Below, one piece after another: positions 27,831-36,735 of a stretch of 64,000 nt of DNA; the first letter of the stretch is position 1; each line of letters starts with the position of its first letter. The notes under the pieces were generated by a model that saw nothing but the letters and a program-made list of their open reading frames with translations, had not been told where the DNA came from and did no database searches. Source of the DNA: Streptantibioticus_A sp037034305 (GTDB lineage Bacteria; Actinomycetota; Actinomycetes; Streptomycetales; Streptomycetaceae). Made by a program: the position numbers and the translations under genes. Where the stretch lies: contig JBAGJY010000003.1 of NCBI GenBank assembly GCA_037034305.1, positions 1 to 64,000 of the forward strand, read 5' to 3'.

Positions 27831-29288
27831 ATGGACACCACAGACGAGTACGGCGAGCACGGCGCGCTCGGCGACGCCGAGTACGCCGAGTTCATGGAGC
27901 TGGCGGCGGAGGAGGGCTTCGACCTCGAGGAGGTGGCCGACGACCTGGCCGCGGCCGGGCACGGCCCGCTGCCGGTGCTGGCCGTCGTCGGCCGCCCCAA
28001 CGTGGGCAAGTCGACCCTGGTCAACCGGATCATCGGGCGCCGGGAGGCGGTGGTCGAGGACCGCCCGGGCGTCACCCGGGACCGGGTCACCTACGAGGCG
28101 AACTGGAACGGCCGCCGCTTCAAGATCGTCGACACCGGAGGCTGGGAGCAGGACGTCCTGGGCATCGACGCCTCGGTCGCCGCACAGGCCGAGTTCGCCA
28201 TCGAGGCCGCCGACGCCGTGGTGTTCGTGGTCGACTCCACCGTGGGTGCCACCGACACCGACGAGGCCGTCGTCAAACTGCTGCGCCGGGCGGGCAAGCC
28301 GGTCGTGCTGTGCGCCAACAAGGTCGACGGCCCGTCGGGCGAGGCGGACGCGGCCATGCTGTGGTCGCTCGGCCTCGGCGAGCCGTACCCGGTCTCCTCG
28401 CTGCACGGCCGTGGCACCGGCGACCTGCTGGACGCGGTGCTGGAGGTGCTGCCTGAGGCCCCCGCGCAGACCTTCGGCGAGGCGCTCGGCGGTCCGCGCC
28501 GGGTGGCGCTGATCGGCAGGCCGAACGTCGGCAAGTCCTCGCTGCTGAACAAGGTCGCCGGCGAGGAGCGGGTCGTCGTCAACGAAATCGCGGGCACCAC
28601 CCGCGACCCGGTGGACGAGCTGATCCAACTTGGCGGCAAGACCTGGAAGTTCGTGGACACCGCGGGTATCCGCCGCCGCGTCCACCTCACCGAGGGCGCC
28701 GACTACTACGCCTCGCTGCGCACCGCCGCCGCCCTGGAGAAGGCCGAGGTGGCGGTCATCCTGATCGACGCCAGCGAGACGCTCTCCGTGCAGGACACCC
28801 GGATCGTCTCGATGGCCGTCGACGCGGGCCGGGCCTGTGTGATCGCGTACAACAAGTGGGACCAGCTGGACGAGGAGCGCCGGTACTACCTGGAGCGCGA
28901 GATCGAGCAGGACCTGGTGCAGGTCCAGTGGGCGCCGCGGGTGAACGTCTCCGCGCTCACCGGACGCCACATGGAGAAGCTGGTTCCGGCGATCGAGACC
29001 GCGCTCGCGGGCTGGGAGACCCGGATCCCCACCGGCCGCCTCAACGCCTTCCTGGGCGAGCTGGTCGCCGCGCATCCGCACCCGATCCGCGGCGGCAAGC
29101 AGCCGCGCATCCTGTTCGGCACGCAGGCCGGGACCAAGCCGCCGCGGTTCGTACTGTTCGCCTCCGGCTTCCTGGAGGCGGGCTACCGCCGCTTCATCGA
29201 GCGCCGGTTGCGCGAGGAGTTCGGCTTCGAGGGCACCCCGATCCAGATCTCGGTGCGGGTACGCGAGAAGCGCGGGCGCAAGAAGTAG
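27831..29288 (+). CDS. der: Ribosome biogenesis GTPase Der (EngA)
   Basis: A 485-residue double-GTPase needed for 50S assembly. Both G1 motifs read GRPNVGKS (near residues 47 and 225). Both domains have a G3 (DTGGWEQ, DTAGIRR) and G4 (NKVDGP, NKWDQL). The KH-like C-terminal domain is intact. An acidic ~40-residue N-terminal extension is typical in actinobacteria. Start ATG 27831. A hairpin follows immediately. Confidence 0.95.
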   Translation: MDTTDEYGEHGALGDAEYAEFMELAAEEGFDLEEVADDLAAAGHGPLPVLAVVGRPNVGKSTLVNRIIGRREAVVEDRPGVTRDRVTYEANWNGRRFKIVDTGGWEQDVLGIDASVAAQAEFAIEAADAVVFVVDSTVGATDTDEAVVKLLRRAGKPVVLCANKVDGPSGEADAAMLWSLGLGEPYPVSSLHGRGTGDLLDAVLEVLPEAPAQTFGEALGGPRRVALIGRPNVGKSSLLNKVAGEERVVVNEIAGTTRDPVDELIQLGGKTWKFVDTAGIRRRVHLTEGADYYASLRTAAALEKAEVAVILIDASETLSVQDTRIVSMAVDAGRACVIAYNKWDQLDEERRYYLEREIEQDLVQVQWAPRVNVSALTGRHMEKLVPAIETALAGWETRIPTGRLNAFLGELVAAHPHPIRGGKQPRILFGTQAGTKPPRFVLFASGFLEAGYRRFIERRLREEFGFEGTPIQISVRVREKRGRKK

Positions 29289-29302
29289 CCGCCGTTCGTG
29301 GT

Positions 29303-29328
29303 GCGCGGGCGCCGTTCAGCGCCCGCGC
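29303..29328. terminator. Bidirectional terminator after der
   Basis: A perfect 10-bp stem (GCGCGGGCGC / GCGCCCGCGC) with a 6-nt loop overlaps the stop codon of the convergent minus-strand gene. Confidence 0.7.
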
Positions 29329-29645
29329 ATCCGGTTGTCGTACGGGGCGACGGCCCCGGAGGGGTTGGACTGCCCCGGCGGCAGCGCGGCGGGCAGCTGG
29401 CCGCGGTAGCGGCCGTAGGACTGGGTGATGGCCCGCTGTTCGTGCTGCGGCCATGAGCCGCCGTCGAACTGGAGTTCCTCCTCGCCGGTGCGGTCACCTG
29501 GCAGGGCCCGGAACATCCGCCGGTACTCGGAGTACAGCGCGTCGTAGATCGGTGTGGCCGAGCCCGTGAGCGAGTCGTGCGGCGAGCGCATCGGCGGGAT
29601 CTGGCTCTGGTACGGGACCCGGGAGAACGTGTCATAGGTGTGCAC
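29316..29645 (-). CDS. Conserved hypothetical protein, 109 residues
   Basis: A hydrophilic 109-residue protein with SATPIYDALYSEYRRMFRAL, a DGGSW stretch and a Pro-rich end. The start is GTG 29645; no strong ribosome binding site is visible and the N-terminus is uncertain. Composition is as expected for a real Streptomyces gene and it converges on der. It has no membrane segment or catalytic motif. I do not recognise a named family. Confidence 0.6.
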   Translation of the reverse strand: MHTYDTFSRVPYQSQIPPMRSPHDSLTGSATPIYDALYSEYRRMFRALPGDRTGEEELQFDGGSWPQHEQRAITQSYGRYRGQLPAALPPGQSNPSGAVAPYDNRMRGR

Positions 29646-29801
29646 GTATGTACCAACGATTCCCCTACGTCCGGGATGCGGGCCGTACGGGGCGAAATGA
29701 CCGTTCCCTAGGCAAAAGCCGTATGACGAGGGCCAACGCGGAACGACGAAGGCCGGAGTACCCCGAACGGGGTACTCCGGCCTACGTGGCGTTCGACCGG
29801 C

Positions 29802-30608
29802 TCAGGTACCGGCGAGCGGCATCATGCCGCCGACCAGTTGACCGGCGCTCGCCGCCCGGTCCAGAGCGTCGCGCAGCAGGTCCTCGCGCGGCTGGCGGCC
29901 GATGGTGCCGGCCGGTGCGGCGTAGACGAACACCCTGTTGGTGCGGTTGGCTGCGCTGCGCCAGCCCTCACTGACCGGCAGCGGCTGGTGCGCCTGCCAC
30001 CAGGCGGAGGCGTTGGCGGCGTTGGGGCTGCCCTGGAGGACGGCGTGCAGCTTGCCCATCGCCATCAGCACGGACCAGCCGGGCAACTCGGGCGGGGGGA
30101 TCTCCAGGTTGGCGACAGGGTGGAAGCCCGCCTCGCCGAGCAGCACCAGGAACTCGTCGTGGGAGGAGTTGCCGGGGCGGGCGACCGGGCTGGTGGGCTC
30201 GACCACCAGGGCCGGGTGCAGGTTGTCCTGGCAGAGCACCAGGCCGCAGGTGATGCCGAGGACGGCCTGCTCCTCCGGGGTCGGCTGGGAGCTCGGGGCG
30301 GGCGGCTGCTGCGGCGGCTCGGTGGCCGTGGTCTCGCCGGTGATGCTGCGCACGGCGACCTGCAACTGCTCCTCTGAGACCGGTACCACCTGCGACGGGA
30401 TGCATCTGGCGTGCGCGAAGGCGAGCACCGCGGTCTCCTCGCCGACGAACAGCACCGTGCTGGTGCGTTCTTGGTCGGTGTTGCCGGGGGTGCGGCAGGA
30501 GGTGCAGTCGTACGGGCCGGGCGCGTTCTCGCCTGACGCCAGGCGGGCGGCCTCCTCTTCGCCGATCTCGGCGCGTACCTCGTCGCTGACATCGAGCATG
30601 GGCGGCAC
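29802..30608 (-). CDS. Uncharacterised protein with Cys-pair motif
   Basis: A 268-residue cytosolic protein. The N-terminal half has DCTSCRTPGN, a possible metal-binding Cys pair, and VLFVGEETAVLAFAHARC, then a Pro/Gln-rich linker. The C-terminal ~150 residues contain GITCGLVLCQDNLHPALVVE and NRTNRVFVYAAPAGTIGR. GTG 30608 is preferred over the ATG at 30599 because AGGAG lies 7 nt upstream. Similar genes sit next to der in Streptomyces; the function is not known to me. Confidence 0.65.
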   Translation of the reverse strand: MPPMLDVSDEVRAEIGEEEAARLASGENAPGPYDCTSCRTPGNTDQERTSTVLFVGEETAVLAFAHARCIPSQVVPVSEEQLQVAVRSITGETTATEPPQQPPAPSSQPTPEEQAVLGITCGLVLCQDNLHPALVVEPTSPVARPGNSSHDEFLVLLGEAGFHPVANLEIPPPELPGWSVLMAMGKLHAVLQGSPNAANASAWWQAHQPLPVSEGWRSAANRTNRVFVYAAPAGTIGRQPREDLLRDALDRAASAGQLVGGMMPLAGT

Positions 30609-31118
30609 GGGGTGACTCCTCGGGGGTGCGTTCGGCGCGAGCCCGGAGTTTCCCGGCTCGCAGTGACAACGGGCCACCTGTGGCAGGGGTCACGCGCGGA
30701 CTGGCGCGGGTTCAACTAGTCGTATGCGTACGGTGATCGGTCTCCCGGAATCCCTTACTCCGTGTAGAACTTGTGATGTTGTGCACGCTTGTGAACGCGT
30801 GAAGAACCTCACAGGAGGGCCGCGTTCCGCTACGGGGTATCGGCATGAAGTGCCATCAAAAGGACGCGGAATTACACCCGTTACCCAAGGTAACGCGCAA
30901 CTGGCCTGGGCTTAACGGGCATTGGTTGATATCGGCGGCTTGTGCTCCCTAGATTCGGCGGCCGTGTGCACAGAGCACCGCCCGGGCAGTCCGCACGAGG
31001 GATGACGGCGCGTCAGCGCGGTCAGCGGACGGGCGGGACGGGCACGGGGCGCGAATGCGCCCGGTGGACGTCCCGTTGGCACGACAGGGGGAGCCCGGGT
31101 CCGTTGAGAAGGGGATCC
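30609..31118 (+). other. Long leader region upstream of rpf gene
   Basis: A 510-bp stretch without a convincing gene. It ends in a structured element: CGGGACG (31034-31040) pairs with CGTCCCG (31069-31075), enclosing GGGCGC-GAAT-GCGCCC (31047-31062) and a CAC/GTG pair. This is probably the 5' untranslated leader of the Rpf gene. I could not fit the c-di-AMP (ydaO) riboswitch consensus that controls rpfA in S. coelicolor. Confidence 0.5.
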
Positions 31119-31808
31119 ATGTCCGGACATCCGGAGCGCCACAAGCACGTCGAGCCGACCAACACCGCGACGGGGCTGCGCCGCAGGGCGCGGGCCGCCG
31201 TGATCGCGGGAGCGGCTGTCGTGGCACCGTTGGCCGCGGTCGCGGTCGGCGCGGGACAGGCGCAGGCCGCCGACTCTGGTGTGTGGGACCGCATCGCGAG
31301 CTGTGAGAGCGGCGGCGACTGGCACATCAACACCGGCAACGGCTACTTCGGGGGCCTTCAGTTCAGCGCCAGCACCTGGGCCGCGTACGGCGGTACGAAC
31401 TACGCGCCGACCGCCAGCCAGGCCAGCCGCTCGGAGCAGATCGCGGTCGCCAGCCGGGTGCAGGCCGCACAGGGCTGGGGCGCCTGGCCGGTCTGCTCGG
31501 GCCAGGCCGGGGCGTACGGCAGCGCGCCCAGCGAGTCGGCGCCGTCCAGCGCCGTGAGCCACACCAGCGGCCACAAGGCCTACAAGCCGGCGCCGAGCGA
31601 GCGCGCCCAGGCAGCGCCGAACACCACCAGGTCGGCCAGCCGCGGCAGCGTGTCGGGCCACGGCGACTACACCGTCGCCTCCGGCGACACGCTCAGCGGC
31701 ATCGCGGCGGCCCACGGCACCACGTGGCAGCACCTGTACGCCGCCAACAAGAAGGTCATCGGTGACAACCCGAACCTGATCATGCCGGGGGAGCGCCTCG
31801 ACGTCTGA
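31119..31808 (+). CDS. Secreted resuscitation-promoting factor-like protein with LysM
   Basis: A 229-residue exported muralytic protein. A basic start and the hydrophobic AAVIAGAAVVAPLAAVAVGA form a signal peptide cleaved after AQA. The Rpf transglycosylase domain follows (VWDRIASCESGGDWHINTGN with the catalytic Glu, then YFGGLQFSASTW). A low-complexity linker leads to a C-terminal LysM domain (YTVASGDTLSGIAAAHG) that binds peptidoglycan. It would cleave cell-wall glycan during spore germination. Start ATG 31119 follows GAGAAGGGG. It sits behind a long structured leader and before a strong terminator. Confidence 0.92.
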   Translation: MSGHPERHKHVEPTNTATGLRRRARAAVIAGAAVVAPLAAVAVGAGQAQAADSGVWDRIASCESGGDWHINTGNGYFGGLQFSASTWAAYGGTNYAPTASQASRSEQIAVASRVQAAQGWGAWPVCSGQAGAYGSAPSESAPSSAVSHTSGHKAYKPAPSERAQAAPNTTRSASRGSVSGHGDYTVASGDTLSGIAAAHGTTWQHLYAANKKVIGDNPNLIMPGERLDV

Positions 31809-31825
31809 TCCCCGGGCTGCGCCAC

Positions 31826-31874
31826 AGCCGCTCGCCGTCGCGATGGTACGAACTCACCGCGGCGGCGAGCGGCT
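31826..31874 (+). terminator. Hairpin terminator after rpf
   Basis: A 17-bp stem with one mismatch (31826-31842 against 31858-31874), 15-nt loop, 18 bp after the stop. The rest of the 291-bp gap to the dehydrogenase shows nothing else. Confidence 0.75.
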
Positions 31875-32099
31875 TGTCGTACGGGGTCTGCCGGAGCAGT
31901 GTCGGCCGGGCCGCGGATCGGCGCGTGACCGCCCCGCGTCATCCGGCCGTTGCCGAACCGGCCCATGGCGGGATCCGTACCAGCTCATGGCTGAGGCGGC
32001 GGAACCGGCGGTAGCGTGCGGTCGATCCAGGAACGTCGCTCCATCCAGGTACGTCCGGGCCGCGCGGCGCGCGCCCGGAACCCCCGAGGAGGCAGCCGC

Positions 32100-33623
32100 A
32101 TGACGGTATATCAGCCACCTGGCACACCCGGCAGCGCTCTCACCTTCCGCTCCCGGTACGAGAACTGGATCGGTGGCGAGTGGACCGCACCGGTCGACGG
32201 CCGGTACTTCGAGAACCCGACCCCGGTCACCGGGGAGACGTTCACCGAGGTCGCCCGCTCCACCACCGCGGACATCGAACTCGCCCTGGACGCCGCCCAC
32301 TCGGCGGCTCCCGCCTGGGGCCGCACCGCACCGGCGGAGCGGGCCGCGGTGCTCGGGAGGATCGCCGACCGGATCGAGCAGAACCTGACCCGGCTGGCGG
32401 TCGCCGAGGTGTGGGACAACGGCAAGCCGATCCGTGAGGCGCTCGCCGCCGACCTTCCGCTGGCCGCGGACCACTTCCGGTACTTCGCGAGCGCGATCCG
32501 GGCGCAGGAGGGCTCGATCGCGCAGCTGGACGACGACACCGTGGCCTACCACTTCCATGAACCGCTGGGCGTGGTCGGCCAGATCATCCCGTGGAACTTC
32601 CCCATCCTGATGGCCGCGTGGAAGCTGGCGCCCGCGCTCGCCGCGGGCAACGCCGTGGTGCTCAAGCCCGCAGAGCAGACCCCCGCCTCGGTGCTGGTAC
32701 TGATCGAGCTGATACAGGACCTGCTGCCGCCGGGTGTGGTCAACGTCGTCAACGGCTTCGGGGTCGAGGCGGGCAAGCCGCTGGCCGCCAACTCCCGGGT
32801 GGCCAAGATCGCGTTCACCGGCGAGACCACCACCGGGCGCCTGATCATGCAGTACGCGAGCCAGAACATCATCCCGGTCACCCTGGAGCTGGGTGGCAAG
32901 AGCCCCAACATCTTCTTCGCGGACGTGGCGCGCGAGCCGGACGAGTTCTACGACAAGGCGCTGGAGGGCTTCACCATGTTCGCCCTCAACCAGGGCGAGG
33001 TGTGCACCTGTCCGTCCCGGGCGCTGATCCAGTCGAGCGTCTACGACGCCTTCCTCGGCGACTGCCTGGAGCGGACCCGCTCCATCCGGCAGGGCAACCC
33101 ACTGGACACCGACACCATGGTGGGCGCCCAGGCCAGCAACGACCAGTTGGAAAAGATCCTGTCCTACGTCGACATCGGCACCGCCGAGGGCGCCAAGCTG
33201 CTCATCGGCGGCGAACGCGTAGACCTCGGCGGCGAGCTGTCCGGCGGCTACTACATGGCGCCCACGATCTTCGAGGGCCACAACAGCATGCGGATCTTCC
33301 AGGAGGAGATCTTCGGCCCGGTCGTCGCGGTCACCCCCTTCGCCGGCTTCGACGAGGCGGTCTCACTCGCCAACGACACGTTGTACGGCCTGGGCGCGGG
33401 AGTGTGGACCCGGGACGCGAACACCGCGTACCGAGCGGGCCGGGCCGTCCAGGCGGGCCGGGTGTGGACCAACTGCTACCACGCCTACCCCGCGCACGCG
33501 GCCTTCGGCGGCTACAAGAACTCCGGCATCGGCCGCGAGGGCCACAAGATGATGCTGGACCACTACCAGCAGACGAAGAACATCCTTTGCAGCTACAGCC
33601 CCAAGAAACTCGGCTTCTTCTAG
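32100..33623 (+). CDS. Aldehyde dehydrogenase (ExaC/AcoD type)
   Basis: A 507-residue NAD-dependent aldehyde dehydrogenase. Signatures include NFPILMAAWKLAPALAAGN, AFTGETTTGRL, the Glu motif TLELGGKSPN and the catalytic Cys302 in NQGEVCTCPSR (the usual numbering). The length and the CTC pattern fit the acetaldehyde dehydrogenase ExaC/AcoD group. The ATG at 32100 has GAGGAGG 7 nt upstream. Probably oxidises acetaldehyde or another short aldehyde; the exact substrate is inference. Confidence 0.9.
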   Translation: MTVYQPPGTPGSALTFRSRYENWIGGEWTAPVDGRYFENPTPVTGETFTEVARSTTADIELALDAAHSAAPAWGRTAPAERAAVLGRIADRIEQNLTRLAVAEVWDNGKPIREALAADLPLAADHFRYFASAIRAQEGSIAQLDDDTVAYHFHEPLGVVGQIIPWNFPILMAAWKLAPALAAGNAVVLKPAEQTPASVLVLIELIQDLLPPGVVNVVNGFGVEAGKPLAANSRVAKIAFTGETTTGRLIMQYASQNIIPVTLELGGKSPNIFFADVAREPDEFYDKALEGFTMFALNQGEVCTCPSRALIQSSVYDAFLGDCLERTRSIRQGNPLDTDTMVGAQASNDQLEKILSYVDIGTAEGAKLLIGGERVDLGGELSGGYYMAPTIFEGHNSMRIFQEEIFGPVVAVTPFAGFDEAVSLANDTLYGLGAGVWTRDANTAYRAGRAVQAGRVWTNCYHAYPAHAAFGGYKNSGIGREGHKMMLDHYQQTKNILCSYSPKKLGFF

Positions 33624-33691
33624 GAGGGACAACAGGCTCGCCTGCCATGAGGATTGGCGGCTTGGCGACCCTCCTCCCGCTCCGAGCGGTC

Positions 33692-35878
33692 TCAGCGACC
33701 CATGTAGAGGAACCGCATGTAGCACGCGAACGACAGCCCACGGTGGTGGAGTTTGGCGGCCTTCATCGAGGCACTCAGTGTTCCGTGGAGCGCGCTGTTC
33801 TGCTGAAGTGCGACCGTACGTCGGCCAAACTCCTGGCGCTGCTGCCGTGCCCGGTCGCCTGCGAGCGCGTTCTCCCGGGCGAGTCGTTCTTGAGCGTCTT
33901 CGAAATGCTTGCGCGCCTGCTTGCGCGAGGCTTCGGTCTCGGACTCCACGGCCTTGTGCTGGTCAGCGAGTTGGGATTTTCGGCGGGTGATGCTCTGCTC
34001 GATCTGCTGTCGTTCCGCCGCGCTGAGAGCGCTCGGCTGCCGGGCTACGGCGGACGCGAACAGGCCCTTACGCCAGGCGTCGAGAGCAATGGCCTTGGCC
34101 TCGCCGATTCCCTGAACGTTGACGGCGCGGCCGTTACTCAGCACGAGTACGGCGCCGGTGCTGTTGTAAGAGCTGTTCTGCACGGGGCGGTAGCCCTTGA
34201 AATCAGCTGCTGTCCGGATGCCCGCCGCGGCGAGACGAGCGGCAAGTTTTGGCCCGATGCCGTGTGGCGGAGACTGTGCGATCGTCCGACGGCCGAGCTG
34301 GTCCTGGACGTACGTGGACTGTTTGTCGACGAGCGCTTCGGCCAAGGCTTTGCGGAGTTCCTCCGCGAGCCCGTCGATCTTCTTGTCGATGTCATGCTGC
34401 TTGCGAGCCTTGCGCCTCTCGGCCTCCTTGAGCGCGGCGTGGTACTGGGCTGTAATCCTGTCCTGCTCCTGCGGGTATGCGGTGGTCCGCTTCATCTCCG
34501 CCGCGTCGAACTTCGCCTTGTCCTTGCGCAGCTTCTCGGCTGCCTTGGCGGGGTCCTCAAGTTGGGCCAATTCGTCCTTCAGCCTGACCAGGACGGCCCG
34601 TGACTGAGCCCTCTCCACGCGGCGACTCCATGCGAAGGCTGTGATCAAGGCCGCGACGATGACAGGCCCTCCGGCTCCGATCAAGGGGAATGGAAGACCT
34701 GTAGTGATCACCAAGGCCGCCGCGGCCAACAACAGTGGCCAGAGCACGGCCGTGACCACGTCCAACGGTGTCCGGGTGTGGAAACCGTCCGGCGAAGTGG
34801 TGAAAGGCGCCGCCGGTGCCACCACGGAGTGCGGGGGAACGTGCCCAGTCATCCAGTCGGGCAGTCCCCCCTTACCCGGAACTGTGCTCTTGGGGGGAAC
34901 CGATGCGGAAGTGGTCGTGGTCGCGGCAGTCCGCTGCTTGGGGATCGCGTTCGCAAGCGGGGGCAGCAGGTCCAGCGGCTGAAACGCCAAGGACTTCAGC
35001 TGGGCGGCAAGGCCACTCACCGACGAGTCTGGATGGGCAAGTAGCGTCTGCAGCGCTGTGGAGCCGCCCGGATTTTTGAAGTCTTCCTCAGTGAGCAGCA
35101 GAAACTCGCCGCTGGGTTCGTGCAGCCGACGCCACAGAACGGGGTCTGCGGCGATCGCCTTGAGCGAGATGAAGATGACCCAGGCAGAGAACCGGTCCAA
35201 CGCCGCCCCGAAATCATCGTTTCCGCGCATGGGCGACTGGTAGTTACGGTGGCCTCGCTCGGTGCCACCGAAGCCTGCCAGCGCTGGCACGTACATGCCG
35301 TCGTAGTCGACGAGGCGGAATGTGTCGTCGCTTGCGACAAGCAGATTGCCGTGCTGGAGGTCGCCATGGGCAATCTCGTGTGCTGACAGGTCGCGGACCA
35401 CGGCCTCGAATCGGTCGGCCAGACGATCGACGGCGAACCGGTCGGAGTGGTTGTCATCGAGCCAGGAGGACAGGGTGATGGCGTCGGTCCACTCCATCTT
35501 CAGGACTGGGTAACGCTCCGAGCCGACGCCGATCGCGTCGGGAAGGTACTCAAAGCCTAGATTCCAAGGTTGGGAGAGCTCGGCCGGGTCAAGCTGCGCG
35601 AGCCGGCTACTGATGGCCTGGTAGCGCAATTCCTGGTCAGGGGCGTGACGGGTAAAACATTTGACCGCGTACCGCCGACCCGACGCGGCAGAGGTCAGTG
35701 AGAACACGCTCGCGAAGGCGCCGGAGATGGCGCGGGGCAGGCCCAGCTTGGTCAGTTCCGGCTTTGCGCCTTTGAGCTCAGGATGTTCGAAACACAAGTG
35801 CGTGTGCTGCAGCGCCTCCGCGTAGGCGGCACCACTGGGGAACTGCCTCTGCTGACCGGTGGGCGAGCCCACGTTCAC
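33692..35878 (-). CDS. Membrane protein kinase with HhH C-terminus (YegI-like)
   Basis: A 728-residue protein. The N-terminal kinase domain (about 50-300) has a Gly-loop SGAFASVFSL, a Lys in RYAVKCF, catalytic loop IAHGDLQHGNLLV and DYDG in place of DFG. Two membrane helices follow at about 375-425 (VLWPLLLAAAALVITTGLP, VIVAALITAFAW). A long charged coiled coil and two helix-hairpin-helix motifs (HGIGPKLAARLAAAGI near 539, QGIGEAKAIALDAW near 589) complete it. This is the architecture of E. coli YegI. It overlaps the phosphatase stop by 4 bp. Target proteins are unknown. Confidence 0.8.
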   Translation of the reverse strand: MNVGSPTGQQRQFPSGAAYAEALQHTHLCFEHPELKGAKPELTKLGLPRAISGAFASVFSLTSAASGRRYAVKCFTRHAPDQELRYQAISSRLAQLDPAELSQPWNLGFEYLPDAIGVGSERYPVLKMEWTDAITLSSWLDDNHSDRFAVDRLADRFEAVVRDLSAHEIAHGDLQHGNLLVASDDTFRLVDYDGMYVPALAGFGGTERGHRNYQSPMRGNDDFGAALDRFSAWVIFISLKAIAADPVLWRRLHEPSGEFLLLTEEDFKNPGGSTALQTLLAHPDSSVSGLAAQLKSLAFQPLDLLPPLANAIPKQRTAATTTTSASVPPKSTVPGKGGLPDWMTGHVPPHSVVAPAAPFTTSPDGFHTRTPLDVVTAVLWPLLLAAAALVITTGLPFPLIGAGGPVIVAALITAFAWSRRVERAQSRAVLVRLKDELAQLEDPAKAAEKLRKDKAKFDAAEMKRTTAYPQEQDRITAQYHAALKEAERRKARKQHDIDKKIDGLAEELRKALAEALVDKQSTYVQDQLGRRTIAQSPPHGIGPKLAARLAAAGIRTAADFKGYRPVQNSSYNSTGAVLVLSNGRAVNVQGIGEAKAIALDAWRKGLFASAVARQPSALSAAERQQIEQSITRRKSQLADQHKAVESETEASRKQARKHFEDAQERLARENALAGDRARQQRQEFGRRTVALQQNSALHGTLSASMKAAKLHHRGLSFACYMRFLYMGR

Positions 35879-36735
35879 CGCCCTTCGAAATCGATCCGTA
35901 CGACGGCCACATCGTCGTTCCGTAGCTCATGGCGGTCCCGAAGACTGTTCAGCCAATCCACGAAATCGCTGAGGTCGTCGGGCCCGGAAAACTCCAGCAA
36001 CTGGCGTACAGCGATCTCCTGGTCGGGGGCCGACAGAAACCACGCGGCCAATGCGTCGGTCATCAGGAGCAGCCGGTCGCCGGGCCGGCACCAGCCTTCG
36101 GTGAACCGAGTACGACAGGCCAGTAGCGCCGCATCGTGGTTACGGCTGCCGAAAAGGTCGGGGGCTGTGCCGAACTCGTTGGCCGACCCCACCGGGAAGG
36201 CGTGTACCAGCCGGTCGTCGTGCAGATGGAACAGGCAACTGTCTCCCAGGGCGGCAGCTTGCCAGCGCCACACCGGTTCACACGCCTCGGAGTCGGCGCT
36301 CAAGCCAGGACCCCGGTCTGGGTCAACGCGCACTGTGAGCAAAGTCGAGTGGGCGCCTTCGGCGAGCTTGGTGTGCTCATACCACTTCAACGGGCGCCCT
36401 TCCGCAACGCGCGCCTGCATGTACTCGGCGAGCCATGGATCCCACTGAGCCACTGCCGCCGACGCGAACTCCTCGAAGGCGGCGCCGCCGGCCAGCAGGT
36501 CCGGGCGCTCCATGGCGTGTTCGGCCGCCGCGCGGGACAGCAACCGAGCCCAGTCCTTGGCCAGGGCACTCTCCGTTGCCCCATCACAGACGCCCGCGGT
36601 GAGCGCTTCTCGCAGCATGTAGTCGTGCGAGCGGTTGGGGAGCACGACGACGGCATCCTCACATTCCGCCTCCGTGCTCCCGTACTTGGGGGCTACGAGG
36701 TGCGTGACAAACACGCAGGGGGGCGGAGCCGTCAC
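35875..36735 (-). CDS. PP2C-family protein phosphatase (PphC-like)
   Basis: A 286-residue Ser/Thr phosphatase of the PP2C superfamily in a cassette with a kinase and a vWA protein. Metal-binding motifs are ECEDA, GVCDGATES (DGAT replaces the common DGxG), ALGDSCLF, LLLMTDALAAW and the final RNDDVAVVRI. E. coli PphC (YegK) pairs with the YegI kinase in the same way. It overlaps both neighbours by 4 bp (GTGA), so the three are co-translated. It probably reverses phosphorylation by the neighbouring kinase; this is inferred from context. Confidence 0.8.
   Translation of the reverse strand: MTAPPPCVFVTHLVAPKYGSTEAECEDAVVVLPNRSHDYMLREALTAGVCDGATESALAKDWARLLSRAAAEHAMERPDLLAGGAAFEEFASAAVAQWDPWLAEYMQARVAEGRPLKWYEHTKLAEGAHSTLLTVRVDPDRGPGLSADSEACEPVWRWQAAALGDSCLFHLHDDRLVHAFPVGSANEFGTAPDLFGSRNHDAALLACRTRFTEGWCRPGDRLLLMTDALAAWFLSAPDQEIAVRQLLEFSGPDDLSDFVDWLNSLRDRHELRNDDVAVVRIDFEGR

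Noticed and set aside
30760..31118. c-di-AMP (ydaO) riboswitch before the rpf gene
   Set aside because: Expected from S. coelicolor rpfA, but I could not find the conserved core; only simple hairpins are seen.
32591..34603. A 670-codon plus-strand frame over the dehydrogenase and kinase
   Set aside because: Overlaps two recognisable genes in other frames and has no domain.
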